Assembly: GCA_029255845.1 (NCBI GenBank)
Contig: JAJVLF010000016.1
Coordinates: 1 to 37,635 of the forward strand
From: Campylobacterota bacterium
GTDB lineage: Bacteria > Campylobacterota > Campylobacteria > Campylobacterales > JAJVLF01
Reading direction: 5' to 3'
Length of the DNA: 37,635 bases
This document shows, piece by piece, positions 19,325 through 27,900 of the stretch. The position numbers and the translations under genes were made by a program. The number at the start of each line of letters is the position of its first letter. Positions within the stretch are counted from its first letter, which is position 1. The notes below the pieces were generated by a model. That model was not told where the DNA came from and searched no databases. It was given only the letters and a program-made list of their open reading frames with translations.

Positions 19325-20179
19325 ATGGATATAGCACATTCTCCCGATGCTGATGATATTTTTATGTATTATGCTATTAAATTTGGGTGGATTAGCGATA
19401 AAAATTATTTGTTTAAAAATAAAGCTCTTGATATAGAGAGCTTGAATGAACAAAGCCTTTTAGGAACTTATGATATTTCTGCTATTAGCTTTGCTTTGTA
19501 TCCTTTTATCAAAGATGAATATGCTTTATTAAAAACCGCTAGTAGTTTTGGTAACGGATATGGTCCTAAGCTTATTCGTAAAAAAAATACTAAATTAAAA
19601 AAAAGTTTTTCTTTAGCCCTTAGTGGAAAATGGACTACTAATGCTTTGTTGGCTAAAATATATTATCCTAATGCTATTATAACTTATATGAATTTTTTAG
19701 ATATAGAAAATGCTATTAAAAATGATGAGGTTGATGCTGGTGTTTTAATTCATGAAAGCATTCTTACTTTTGGCGATGAATTTGTAGTAGAAAAAGAAAT
19801 TTTTGATATTTGGAAAGAATTAATCAATAAAGATATTCCTCTTCCCTTGGGAGGTATGGCTATTAGAAGAAGCATTCCATTACTAGATGCTATTAATTGC
19901 GAAGAAATGCTTACTAATGCTATAAAAGTCGGTGTTTCAAATCAAAAAATGCTTACAGATATGCTAACCCAAAGAAATTTGCTTAGGGTAGATGGTGAGC
20001 TTCTTGATAAATATCTAAATATGTATGCTAATAATCAATCTATCTGTATGGAAGATGATGAGATAAATAGTCTAAATGAGCTTTATTCTCTTGGATATAA
20101 GCATAAGATTTACCATGAAGAGATAGATATTAATAATTACTTTATTCCTAAGGAATATAAGGAATTACGATATTGTTAG
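19316..20179 (+). CDS. mqnD: MqnD-like enzyme of the futalosine menaquinone pathway
   Basis: A 287-residue member of the MqnA/MqnD family, which uses a periplasmic-binding-protein fold for catalysis. MqnD converts cyclic de-hypoxanthine futalosine to 1,4-dihydroxy-6-naphthoate. The opening IAHSPDADDIFMYYAI matches the MqnD HSPD.DD.FM motif; later SFGNGYGPKL, LALSGKWTTNALL, VLIHESILTF and IPLPLGGMAIRR are family landmarks. Absence of a signal peptide supports an enzyme over a transport protein. The TTG start is chosen for its AGGGAA site; ATG at 19325 is the alternative. The pathway is the normal menaquinone route in Campylobacterota. It overlaps fliQ by 7 bases. Confidence 0.85.
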   Translation: MKTMDIAHSPDADDIFMYYAIKFGWISDKNYLFKNKALDIESLNEQSLLGTYDISAISFALYPFIKDEYALLKTASSFGNGYGPKLIRKKNTKLKKSFSLALSGKWTTNALLAKIYYPNAIITYMNFLDIENAIKNDEVDAGVLIHESILTFGDEFVVEKEIFDIWKELINKDIPLPLGGMAIRRSIPLLDAINCEEMLTNAIKVGVSNQKMLTDMLTQRNLLRVDGELLDKYLNMYANNQSICMEDDEINSLNELYSLGYKHKIYHEEIDINNYFIPKEYKELRYC

Positions 20180-20442
20180 AAGAAAAATTAATTACTTTGA
20201 GTGTTGATATGTTTAAGTTAATTTTACTTATTTCTATGCCTACTTTGCTTGTGAGTATGTTTGTAGGGCTTTTAATCTCTATATTTCAAGCTACTACTCA
20301 AATAAATGAAATGACTCTTACTTTTATTCCTAAGATATTATCTATTATGGTTGTTATGGTCGTAAGTATGCCTTGGATGTTAAGGCTTATGATTGAATAT
20401 ACGGAGAGTATCTTTCATATGATACCTAATTTTATATTTTGA
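20173..20442 (+). CDS. fliQ: Flagellar export gate protein FliQ
   Basis: An 89-residue export-gate subunit with two membrane helices (about 15-38 and 55-75). Recognisable features are the LLISMPTLLVSMFVGLLISI helix and FQATTQINEMTLTFIPKI, the conserved FliQ core. FliQ packs around FliP/FliR in the type III secretion core. The start is TTG, overlapping the end of mqnD. Its stop codon overlaps the start of the amidohydrolase, so it is translationally coupled. Confidence 0.95.
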   Translation: MLEEKLITLSVDMFKLILLISMPTLLVSMFVGLLISIFQATTQINEMTLTFIPKILSIMVVMVVSMPWMLRLMIEYTESIFHMIPNFIF

Positions 20443-21263
20443 AACTTGATAATATAGTAGATACTCATGCACATATTTGGTCTCCTTTGTGCAGATATGA
20501 GCAAGGGGGAAGATATGTTCCTGATAAACATTTAGGCATTAATGAATATTTATCTATTTTAAATAAGCATAGAGTAAAATATGGAGTTTTAGTTCAGCCT
20601 AGCTTTTTAGGGCATGATAATTCTTATCTTATTCGCTCTTTAAGGGCTTATAGGAAAAGATTAAGAGGTGTAATAGTGTTTGATTTTTCTAATCCTCATT
20701 TAGAATCATTAAGAAAGCTATCTTCATTAGGAGTTGTGGGAGTTAGGTTTAATCTTAATGGTAAAGTTATGCCCGATATTGCTTCTATAAAATATGATGA
20801 GCTATTTAATTGCTTAAGAAAACTAGATTGGTTTATTCAAATAACAGCAAAAGAAGATGAATGGCTAAAAATAATGCCTAAACTATTACATAGAAATGTA
20901 AAAATAGTAGTAGATCATTTTGGAAAACCTGAGCGAAATATAGGAATTAATGGAGATGGTTTTAAGGCTATCATAGAAGCTACTAAAACTAAAAATGTAT
21001 GGATAAAATTCTCTGCTCCATATAGGTTTGGCTGTAATCAAGCTTCTTTATATGCGAATGAGCTTGTTAAAAAAGTAAGCAAAAGAAGAATATTATGGGG
21101 GAGTGATTATCCTTTTACAAGACATGATAAAGGAAGAAGTTATAAAGACTTTGTAGATATGCTTAATATTTGGTTTCCAGATAAAACATTACGAGATTAT
21201 GCCACTTATAAAAATGCTATAAGATTGTATAAATTTGATACATCAAGAAGTAATGTTGTATGA
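20439..21263 (+). CDS. Amidohydrolase-superfamily hydrolase (COG3618-like)
   Basis: A 274-residue TIM-barrel hydrolase related to 2-pyrone-4,6-dicarboxylate lactonase and L-fuconolactonase types. The metal-site motifs are visible: VDTHAHIWSP at the N-terminus, VVDHFGKP mid-protein and RILWGSDYPFT near the C-terminus (catalytic Asp). The start is a TTG sharing bases with the fliQ stop. The stop overlaps the flgA start (ATGA), so it is embedded in a flagellar operon. Substrate is unknown; the family acts on lactones or cyclic esters. I do not recall it as a standard flagellar gene. Confidence 0.8.
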   Translation: MKLDNIVDTHAHIWSPLCRYEQGGRYVPDKHLGINEYLSILNKHRVKYGVLVQPSFLGHDNSYLIRSLRAYRKRLRGVIVFDFSNPHLESLRKLSSLGVVGVRFNLNGKVMPDIASIKYDELFNCLRKLDWFIQITAKEDEWLKIMPKLLHRNVKIVVDHFGKPERNIGINGDGFKAIIEATKTKNVWIKFSAPYRFGCNQASLYANELVKKVSKRRILWGSDYPFTRHDKGRSYKDFVDMLNIWFPDKTLRDYATYKNAIRLYKFDTSRSNVV

Positions 21264-22135
21264 TTAAAATCATTAGTGCTTTATTTGTTTTTATATCTTT
21301 TATTTATTCTGATAGCATAAAAAGGAATTATACTTTTATAGATGATGGCATTTATATTAATGATATATTGCCTAATGAAAAAAGAATTAAATTATTTGAT
21401 GTTAAAAATAATATATCAAGATTTAATATCAAGGCTTTTTCTTTAATGAAAAAATTAAAAGAAAATAATATTTCCATCCATAATATAAATAAAATTTCCA
21501 ATATTGTCTTTAATAGAAAGAATAATTTTGATGATACTATAATAAAAGACCTTTTAAAAAATAAATTTCTTAAAAAATACGAAGATATAGAAATAGAGAG
21601 CATTAATATAAGACCTCTAAAAAATATAAATATGGCGAATATGTTTGTTAGAGAAATTGTAATTGCACCTTATGCTTTAAATAGGAATAAAGGCTCTTTT
21701 AAGACTATATTTGATTTTGAAGATAAGCAAAAAACTATTTTTTATAATTTTAATATACTTGCTACTTTATCTGGAATAAAATTAACAAAAGATATTTCAA
21801 GAGAAGAGGTATTTAGTCCCTCCAATACAAAAAGCACAAGAGTTAATTTTTCTTCAACAACCAAACCATTAAATAAGCTACCACCATATACAGTAAGCTC
21901 AAAAAATTTGAGAAGAAATCATACTTTAACAGAATTTGACATTAAAAAAGAATATCTAGTTAGAAAAAATAGTCATTTAGAAGTGGAGCTTAGTCTTGAT
22001 GGAATAGAAATAACATCTTATTTTCAAGCTTTAGAAAATGGCTATATTAATCAAAATATTAAAATAAGAAATATAAGCTCTAAAAAAATAAGATTGGCTA
22101 AAGTGATAGGCAAATCTAAAGTTGCCCTAAGATGA
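21260..22135 (+). CDS. flgA: P-ring assembly chaperone FlgA
   Basis: A 291-residue secreted periplasmic protein needed to assemble the flagellar P-ring around the rod. It has a signal peptide (about 1-18, ending FISFIYSD), a long N-terminal part and a C-terminal SAF-like domain. That domain is recognised from KKEYLVRKNSHLEVELSLDGIEITSYFQALENG and NISSKKIRLAKVIG. It is followed at once by ubiX and coaD, the same order as in Campylobacter jejuni. The N-terminal half is diverged. Confidence 0.85.
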   Translation: MIKIISALFVFISFIYSDSIKRNYTFIDDGIYINDILPNEKRIKLFDVKNNISRFNIKAFSLMKKLKENNISIHNINKISNIVFNRKNNFDDTIIKDLLKNKFLKKYEDIEIESINIRPLKNINMANMFVREIVIAPYALNRNKGSFKTIFDFEDKQKTIFYNFNILATLSGIKLTKDISREEVFSPSNTKSTRVNFSSTTKPLNKLPPYTVSSKNLRRNHTLTEFDIKKEYLVRKNSHLEVELSLDGIEITSYFQALENGYINQNIKIRNISSKKIRLAKVIGKSKVALR

Positions 22136-22653
22136 AGTTAATTATTGCAATTAGTGGTGCTAGTGGTGCTAGTTTGGCTCTTAAGTTTATTAAATATATT
22201 CCAAAAACAATCGAAAAACATATAGTTGTGAGCGATAGTGCAAAAGTTGTTTTAGAAAAAGAAGAAGGATTATTTCAATATGACAATGAAGATATATCCG
22301 CACCTATATCATCTGGTAGCTTTAGAGCTGATGCTATGATAATCCTTCCTTGTAGTATTAATACTTTATCTAAAATATCTGTGGGTATAGCTGATAATCT
22401 AATCACAAGGTCTGCCTCAGTGATGATTAAAGAAAAAAAGAAGTTAATATTAGGAGTGAGAGAAATGCCATTATCTAGTATCATCTTAGAAAATATGTTA
22501 AAATTATCGCAAAATAATTGCATTATAGCTCCTCCTATTATTGGATATTATTCTAATCCAAAAACTATTGATGATTTAGAAAAGTTCTTAATAGGGAAGT
22601 ATTTTGATATGATAGGAATTGATCATAATTTATTTAAAAGATGGGGAACATAA
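22132..22653 (+). CDS. ubiX: Flavin prenyltransferase UbiX
   Basis: Makes prenylated FMN, the cofactor of UbiD-type decarboxylases. The 173-residue protein begins LIIAISGASGASLALKFIKY, the FMN-binding Rossmann loop. It has the ILPCSINTLSKISVGIADNLITRSA segment and VREMPLSSIILENMLKLS. It overlaps flgA by 4 bases and its stop lies one base before the coaD ATG. UbiX may serve a UbiD-like decarboxylase in the futalosine pathway, in keeping with mqnD in the same operon; that link is inferred. Confidence 0.93.
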   Translation: MKLIIAISGASGASLALKFIKYIPKTIEKHIVVSDSAKVVLEKEEGLFQYDNEDISAPISSGSFRADAMIILPCSINTLSKISVGIADNLITRSASVMIKEKKKLILGVREMPLSSIILENMLKLSQNNCIIAPPIIGYYSNPKTIDDLEKFLIGKYFDMIGIDHNLFKRWGT

Positions 22654-22654
22654 A

Positions 22655-23119
22655 ATGAAAAAAGCAATATATCCAGGAAGCTTTGACCCTTTTACTTTAG
22701 GTCATTTTGATATTCTAAAAAGGTCATTAAAAATTTTTGATGAAATTACAATTTTAGTAAGCAAAAATAATGGTTATTTAGGGTATAATAAAAAATTAGA
22801 AGTAATAGAGAGATATATTAAAGGTATGCCTGTAAAGGTTCAGAAACTAGATAAAATGCTTGTTCAGATACTGCAAGATGATGGATATACCGCTTCGATT
22901 AGAGGAATAAGATCAATTAATGATTTTGATTATGAAAAAAGTATGTTTGCTGCTAATGTTAGCTTAGATGATGATTTTGAAAGTGTTTTTTTTATGTCAA
23001 AACCACAATTATCTCATATAAGCTCAAGCATAGTTAAAGAGATTATTGAATTTGATGGAGATATTTCAGCTTTTGTCGGTAAAGAAGCTAAAGAATTAAT
23101 TTTAAAAAGTAGGAATTAG
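22655..23119 (+). CDS. coaD: Phosphopantetheine adenylyltransferase
   Basis: Transfers AMP to 4'-phosphopantetheine, the penultimate step of CoA synthesis. The ATG at 22655 gives a 154-residue enzyme. It opens with AIYPGSFDPFTLGHFDILKR, the nucleotidyltransferase (T/H)xGH motif, and ends with LSHISSSIVKEI. An upstream in-frame ATG at 22619 would overlap ubiX and adds 12 non-conserved residues, so I reject it. It is followed at once by the MBL-GAF-HD-GYP gene. Confidence 0.96.
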   Translation: MKKAIYPGSFDPFTLGHFDILKRSLKIFDEITILVSKNNGYLGYNKKLEVIERYIKGMPVKVQKLDKMLVQILQDDGYTASIRGIRSINDFDYEKSMFAANVSLDDDFESVFFMSKPQLSHISSSIVKEIIEFDGDISAFVGKEAKELILKSRN

Positions 23120-25546
23120 ATGTTTATAAAATTTTTAGGAGCCCATGGAGGCAAAGATCAAGGCCAAAACAATACTTGTATTCAAGTTCAAGAAAATACA
23201 TTAATTGATGCTGGCAATATACTTAACTCTCTAGGTTTTGATAGAGCATTAAATATAGATAGAATATTTCTTACTCACTCTCATATGGATCATATATCTG
23301 ATGTGCCATTTTTAATAGATGCTGTATTTACTAAAAGAAAAAAACCAATTGAAATATGGGGACTAAAAGAAACAATAGATGCTCTTAAAGATAGCATTTT
23401 TAATTGGAAAGTTTGGCCTGATTTTTCAAGCATACCATTAGTAGGGCAAGAAAATTCTGCCGTTACTTTTCATACATTAGATTATGGAGATACTATAGAA
23501 CTAGAAGAAGTTAATTTAACTAGCATAAAAGCAAATCATACAGTCCCTTGTAGTGGATATATAATAACACATAGAATGACAGGAGATGCTATTTTATTAT
23601 CAGGAGATACCTATAAGAATAATCTTTTATGGGATACGATAAACAATAATAAAAATATAAAAACTGCCATAGTAGATGTGTCTTTCCCATCGTATTGTTA
23701 TCAGCTAGGAATAGATAGCGGGCATTTTACTGCTAAAGCTTTTGAAGAAGATGTTTTAGAGCATTTAACAAGAAAAGATATTAATTTATGTATTTATCAT
23801 ACAAAACCTTCTCATTATGATGCCCTTATTGATGATTTAAATAATCTAAATATAGAACAAAAAGTAAATATTTTACATGATTCTTCAACTGTATATTTTA
23901 ATGGAAATATATCTCATAGTCTTAAAGAAAAAAGTTGTGAAACATCCTTAACAGAGCTTACTGAAAAACTTCACACTCTAAATGAAATAGGAATGTCTTT
24001 AAGTAAAAGAGGTAATATTAATGAATTAATAGAGAATATTGTAATTAAAACAAATTCTTTTATTGATGTAGATGGACTATCTTTATATTTTACTTCTGAA
24101 TGTGGAAAATATATTGAATTTCAGGTAATACAAACAAAGTCATTAAATATAAATATGAGAAATACTCAAAAAAATGTCAAGTGGAATAAAATACCTCTTT
24201 TAAATGTAGATGGAACTAGAAATCAAGATATGGCTGTTTGTGTAGCAGCTAATGAAAATAAAATCATCAATATTGATGATATTTATAATTGTGAAGATTA
24301 TAGCTTTATGGGTGCTAAAGAGATGGATAAAAAGAATAATTATCAATCTAAATCTATGATGATAATACCTATGGTGGGAAATAGTGGAAAAATTATAGGA
24401 GTTTTGCAATTAATCAATAGATTAGATAGCCATGGTGAAATTATTGGCTTTGATGCGGAAGATCAGCTTTTAGTGTCTTCTCTAGCTTCCCAAACTTCTA
24501 TAGTCTTAAGTAATAAAATGCTAATAGAAAAACTAGAAACTCTTTTTGATTCTTTTATACAAATAATAGGGAATGCAGTTGATGAGACAAGTGAATACAC
24601 AGGAGGACATGTAAGAAAAGTTTCTGGATTGGCCCTTATTTTAGCAAAATATATAGATGCAGATAAAAATGGCTTTTATAAAGATGTAAGTTTAACAGAA
24701 GATGAATTTAAAGAAATAGAAATAGCATCATGGATTCACGATATAGGAAAGATAACAGTCCCAGAGCATAAGCTCGATAAAGCAACAAAATTAGAAACTA
24801 CTTTTGATAGGATTGAATATGTTAAAGCAAAATTTGAAATAAGAAAAAGAGATTTAAAAATTAAATTACTAGAATATCAACTTAGAAACTCTGAGTTTAA
24901 AGAAAATAAACTTGATAAAATAATAGAGCATGAAGAAAAAACAAAAAAAGAAATTGATGAATTAGAAAAAAATATAAATTTTTTAGAAGTTAATAATGTA
25001 GGAAAAGAATTTATGCCTTTAAGTGTTATCCAAAATGTTATAGAAATGTCTCTGGAAAACTTAGATATCAATGGAAAACAAGAAAAACTCATCAATGCTG
25101 ATGAAGTAATGAATTTATCTATACAAGCAGGAACTCTTACTTTTAGAGAAAAAGAAATTGTTAAAAAACATGCTTTCGTAGGACGAGAATTATTGCAAAA
25201 ATTATCATTTCCTGATAACCTTAAAGATGCTGTTGATATTGCCTGTAATCATCATGAGTGCTTAAATGGGAAAGGATACCCTAGAGGTCTTACGGCAGAG
25301 CATTTAACTATAAAAGATAGAATTATGATTTTATCTGATATTTTTGAAGCATTAACATCAGCTGATAGACCTTATAAAGATGCTAAAGATTTAGCTGAAA
25401 CATTTAAAATATTAGGATTTATGGTTAAAGATGGTAATTTAGATGGTGATATGATTAAGTTTTTTGTAAAAAGTGGAGCTTGTAAAGAATTTTCTGATAC
25501 TTATTTAATGAGTTCTCAAATTACTGATTTTACATTAGATTTCTAA
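23120..25546 (+). CDS. MBL (class II PDE-like)-GAF-HD-GYP fusion protein
   Basis: An 808-residue soluble multidomain protein. Residues 1-265 form a metallo-beta-lactamase fold like class II cyclic-nucleotide phosphodiesterases; the metal motif THSHMDHIS gives H53, H55, D57 and H58. About 275-470 is a GAF domain (LTELTEKLHTLNEIGMSLS to MIIPMVGNSGKIIGVLQLI). About 480-800 is an HD-GYP phosphodiesterase: HD at 540-541, HHECLNGKGYPRG with GYP at 719-721, and a charged, helical ~110-residue insert between (about 560-670). HD-GYP domains hydrolyse cyclic-di-GMP. No membrane helix or signal peptide is seen. Two phosphodiesterase-like ends suggest cross-talk between cAMP/cGMP and cyclic-di-GMP. It abuts coaD. 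Confidence 0.85.
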   Translation: MFIKFLGAHGGKDQGQNNTCIQVQENTLIDAGNILNSLGFDRALNIDRIFLTHSHMDHISDVPFLIDAVFTKRKKPIEIWGLKETIDALKDSIFNWKVWPDFSSIPLVGQENSAVTFHTLDYGDTIELEEVNLTSIKANHTVPCSGYIITHRMTGDAILLSGDTYKNNLLWDTINNNKNIKTAIVDVSFPSYCYQLGIDSGHFTAKAFEEDVLEHLTRKDINLCIYHTKPSHYDALIDDLNNLNIEQKVNILHDSSTVYFNGNISHSLKEKSCETSLTELTEKLHTLNEIGMSLSKRGNINELIENIVIKTNSFIDVDGLSLYFTSECGKYIEFQVIQTKSLNINMRNTQKNVKWNKIPLLNVDGTRNQDMAVCVAANENKIINIDDIYNCEDYSFMGAKEMDKKNNYQSKSMMIIPMVGNSGKIIGVLQLINRLDSHGEIIGFDAEDQLLVSSLASQTSIVLSNKMLIEKLETLFDSFIQIIGNAVDETSEYTGGHVRKVSGLALILAKYIDADKNGFYKDVSLTEDEFKEIEIASWIHDIGKITVPEHKLDKATKLETTFDRIEYVKAKFEIRKRDLKIKLLEYQLRNSEFKENKLDKIIEHEEKTKKEIDELEKNINFLEVNNVGKEFMPLSVIQNVIEMSLENLDINGKQEKLINADEVMNLSIQAGTLTFREKEIVKKHAFVGRELLQKLSFPDNLKDAVDIACNHHECLNGKGYPRGLTAEHLTIKDRIMILSDIFEALTSADRPYKDAKDLAETFKILGFMVKDGNLDGDMIKFFVKSGACKEFSDTYLMSSQITDFTLDF

Positions 25547-25553
25547 GCATTGA

Positions 25554-26354
25554 ATGAATTTTTCTTTAATAGAGAAATACCTCATAAGTTTTCTGCAAGA
25601 AGAAACATATAAAATAAATTTTAATGGTGGTATATTAGGACTTAGTGGAGGAATTGATTCTTCTTTGGTCGCAGTTTTAGCTAAAAAAGCATTTGGAGAT
25701 AATTTTCTTGCTGTAATGATGCCATCATCTTATTCAAGCGATGAGCATATAAAAGATGCAAAAGAATTATGCAAACAATTTAATATAAATTACACAATCA
25801 AACCAATAGATAATCTTTTAAATGCCTATAAAAATGAAATGGAAAATGACAAGCTAAGAATTGCCAATTTTTCAGCAAGAGCAAGAATGATTATTCTTTA
25901 TGATTTATCCCAAAAACATAAAAAACTAGTCCTAGGCACAAGCAACAAAAGCGAATTGCTCCTAGGATACAGCACAATTTTTGGAGATATAGCAAGTGCT
26001 ATAAACCCCATAGGAGATTTATACAAAACCGAAGTATTTGAGTTTTCAAGACATTTAAATATAAATAAAAATATAATAAATAAACCCCCATCAGCAGATT
26101 TATGGGAAAACCAAAGCGATGAAGAAGATTTAGGCTTTTCTTATAAAGAGATAGATATTTTCTTAAAAGCTATGATAGAAGAAGAGTTAAATGATAATGA
26201 GCTTATAAAAAAAGGATTCGATAAAAATATAATAAACTCCCTATCTTCAAGAGTTTACACCAATCAATTCAAAAGAGCTTTGCCACTTATCGCCAAAATA
26301 AGAGAAAAAACAATAGGAATTGATTTTTTAATGGCTAGAGATATTAAGAGATAG
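25554..26354 (+). CDS. nadE: NAD synthetase
   Basis: Makes NAD from deamido-NAD, ATP and ammonia or glutamine-derived ammonia. At 266 residues it lacks the N-terminal glutaminase domain, so it is the ammonia-dependent form. LGLSGGIDSSLVAVLA is the PP-loop. Later RARMIILYDLSQK and LGTSNKSELLLGYSTIFGD are conserved in the family. It ends the plus-strand run; the ATG is 7 bases beyond the previous stop. It converges on folK with only 26 bases between. Confidence 0.96.
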   Translation: MNFSLIEKYLISFLQEETYKINFNGGILGLSGGIDSSLVAVLAKKAFGDNFLAVMMPSSYSSDEHIKDAKELCKQFNINYTIKPIDNLLNAYKNEMENDKLRIANFSARARMIILYDLSQKHKKLVLGTSNKSELLLGYSTIFGDIASAINPIGDLYKTEVFEFSRHLNINKNIINKPPSADLWENQSDEEDLGFSYKEIDIFLKAMIEEELNDNELIKKGFDKNIINSLSSRVYTNQFKRALPLIAKIREKTIGIDFLMARDIKR

Positions 26355-26380
26355 TAGACTTCTTTCAAAACCTATCAATG

Positions 26381-26836
26381 CTATATGTTTAAAAAACTCA
26401 TAGGCACAAGAACTGAGTTCCTTTCTTTATAATAAGGATGAGGGATAACTAGATTTTTCGTTTTTATTTTTTGATTATTAAATTCTATAATATCTATATC
26501 TATAGTCCTTGGTGCATTTTTAAAGCTTCTTTTTCTTCCTAATCTTTTTTCAATCCTTAAAACTAAAGAAAGTAGATATTTAGCTTGTAAGTTTGTGCTT
26601 ATAAGTAATACTCCATTATGAAAATCTTTTTGTTTTATGTATCCAAAGGCAGGATTTATCATTATAGGGGATGTTTTATGGACTTTGATATTTGGATTAT
26701 TTTTAATATAGACTAAAAACTTTTTAAAGAATATCATAGTTCGCCCTATGTTTCCACCTATGCCTAGTATTGCTTTATTTTTTAAGTATTTAGTTTTATA
26801 ACTTTTTGGAAATAGATTATCAAATACTAGCTTCAT
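26381..26836 (-). CDS. folK: Dihydropteridine pyrophosphokinase (HPPK)
   Basis: Pyrophosphorylates 6-hydroxymethyl-dihydropterin on the route to folate. The 151-residue protein has GIGGNIGRT near residue 25, the DFHNGVLLISTNL pocket, RLGRKRSFKNAPRTIDIDII (the HPPK signature with the Mg-binding DID) and a final NSVLVPMSFLNI. It has a short N-terminal extension of about 22 residues. The start overlaps the end of flhB by 4 bases (ATGA). Confidence 0.92.
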   Translation of the reverse strand: MKLVFDNLFPKSYKTKYLKNKAILGIGGNIGRTMIFFKKFLVYIKNNPNIKVHKTSPIMINPAFGYIKQKDFHNGVLLISTNLQAKYLLSLVLRIEKRLGRKRSFKNAPRTIDIDIIEFNNQKIKTKNLVIPHPYYKERNSVLVPMSFLNI

Positions 26837-27897
26837 TTTTTCTTATTTTGAGAATATACAAAACTTAAAACTTTAGCTAGCGGTTCCCATAATTCTTGAG
26901 GTATATTTTCTCCTATTTTGGTTAATTTATACAATGACCTTGCTAGTGGCTTGTCTTCCACTATTGGGACATTATGCTCTTTTGCTATTTCTTTAATTCT
27001 TTGGGCTAATAAATCTATTCCTTTCATTATTACTTTTGGTTGCTCATCTATGTTTATTTTGTATTTTACTGCCACAGCATAATGAGTTGGGTTTGTTATC
27101 ACTACATCACTTTCTTCTATATCTTTTAAGCTTCCATTTCTTAATATTTCTTGACCTCTTTGTCTTACTTTGTTTTTGATGGTAGGATCAACTGTTTGAT
27201 CTTTCATTTCTCTTGTGATTTCTTCATAGGTCATTTTATTATCATTAGCAAATTTATATTTAGTTATGGCAAAATCTACTATCGCAAAAACTAAAAGAAT
27301 AATCAATATAGCTATGATTAAAATTAAACTCTTATCTCTAAGCCATATTAATTGGTCAAAATAATGAAACATATTGACCTCAGGAAGCTCTTCTAAAAAC
27401 ATCATAATCAAAATAAAAGCAACAATTAAAACAATAAAACTTTTAGAAACCATAGTAGTTCCCATTACCACTGTATGCATAGAGAATATTCTTTTTAATC
27501 CAGCAATTGGGTTTATCTTACTAAACTTTGGTTTAATAGGCTCTACTGAAAATAAAAATCCAAATTGAGAAACTGAGCCTAATACACCAGCAACCATAAC
27601 AACCCCAGAAATAGGTAATATAATAAGTGCAAAACTTTTCATTAAAACTATCATAATAATAAATACTTCGTTCATAGTAAGCTCAGTGCCATACATACCT
27701 ACAAAATAATAATTTAAATCTTTAATATAGTCTAATATATATTCAAAAAATAAATAAACAGAAAGCATAGAGATAAATAATGAGATAAAGCCTGAAACAT
27801 CTTTAGAGTTAGGAACATTGCCTTTTTTTCGTAAATCGCTTAGTTTTTTCTCCGTGGCATCGAAGGTTTTTTCTGCACCATTTTGATCTTCAGCCAT
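26833..27897 (-). CDS. flhB: Flagellar export switch protein FlhB
   Basis: The 354-residue export gate protein that switches substrate class. An N-terminal polar stretch (TEKKLSDLRKKGNVPNSKDV) is followed by four membrane helices (about 35-210) and a cytoplasmic domain. That domain contains the self-cleaving NPTH motif (VVITNPTHYAVAVKY, about 268). Conserved FlhB features include VKQ-like IKNKVRQRGQ and EDKPLARSLYKL. It sits between the DUF2393-like gene (3 bases) and folK. Its position next to histidine and folate genes is typical of scattered flagellar genes in this phylum. Confidence 0.96.
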   Translation of the reverse strand: MAEDQNGAEKTFDATEKKLSDLRKKGNVPNSKDVSGFISLFISMLSVYLFFEYILDYIKDLNYYFVGMYGTELTMNEVFIIMIVLMKSFALIILPISGVVMVAGVLGSVSQFGFLFSVEPIKPKFSKINPIAGLKRIFSMHTVVMGTTMVSKSFIVLIVAFILIMMFLEELPEVNMFHYFDQLIWLRDKSLILIIAILIILLVFAIVDFAITKYKFANDNKMTYEEITREMKDQTVDPTIKNKVRQRGQEILRNGSLKDIEESDVVITNPTHYAVAVKYKINIDEQPKVIMKGIDLLAQRIKEIAKEHNVPIVEDKPLARSLYKLTKIGENIPQELWEPLAKVLSFVYSQNKKK

Positions 27898-27900
27898 AGA

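Noticed and set aside
22619-22654. Upstream ATG of coaD
   Set aside because: The extra 12 residues overlap ubiX and precede the conserved start of the enzyme; ATG 22655 fits the family.
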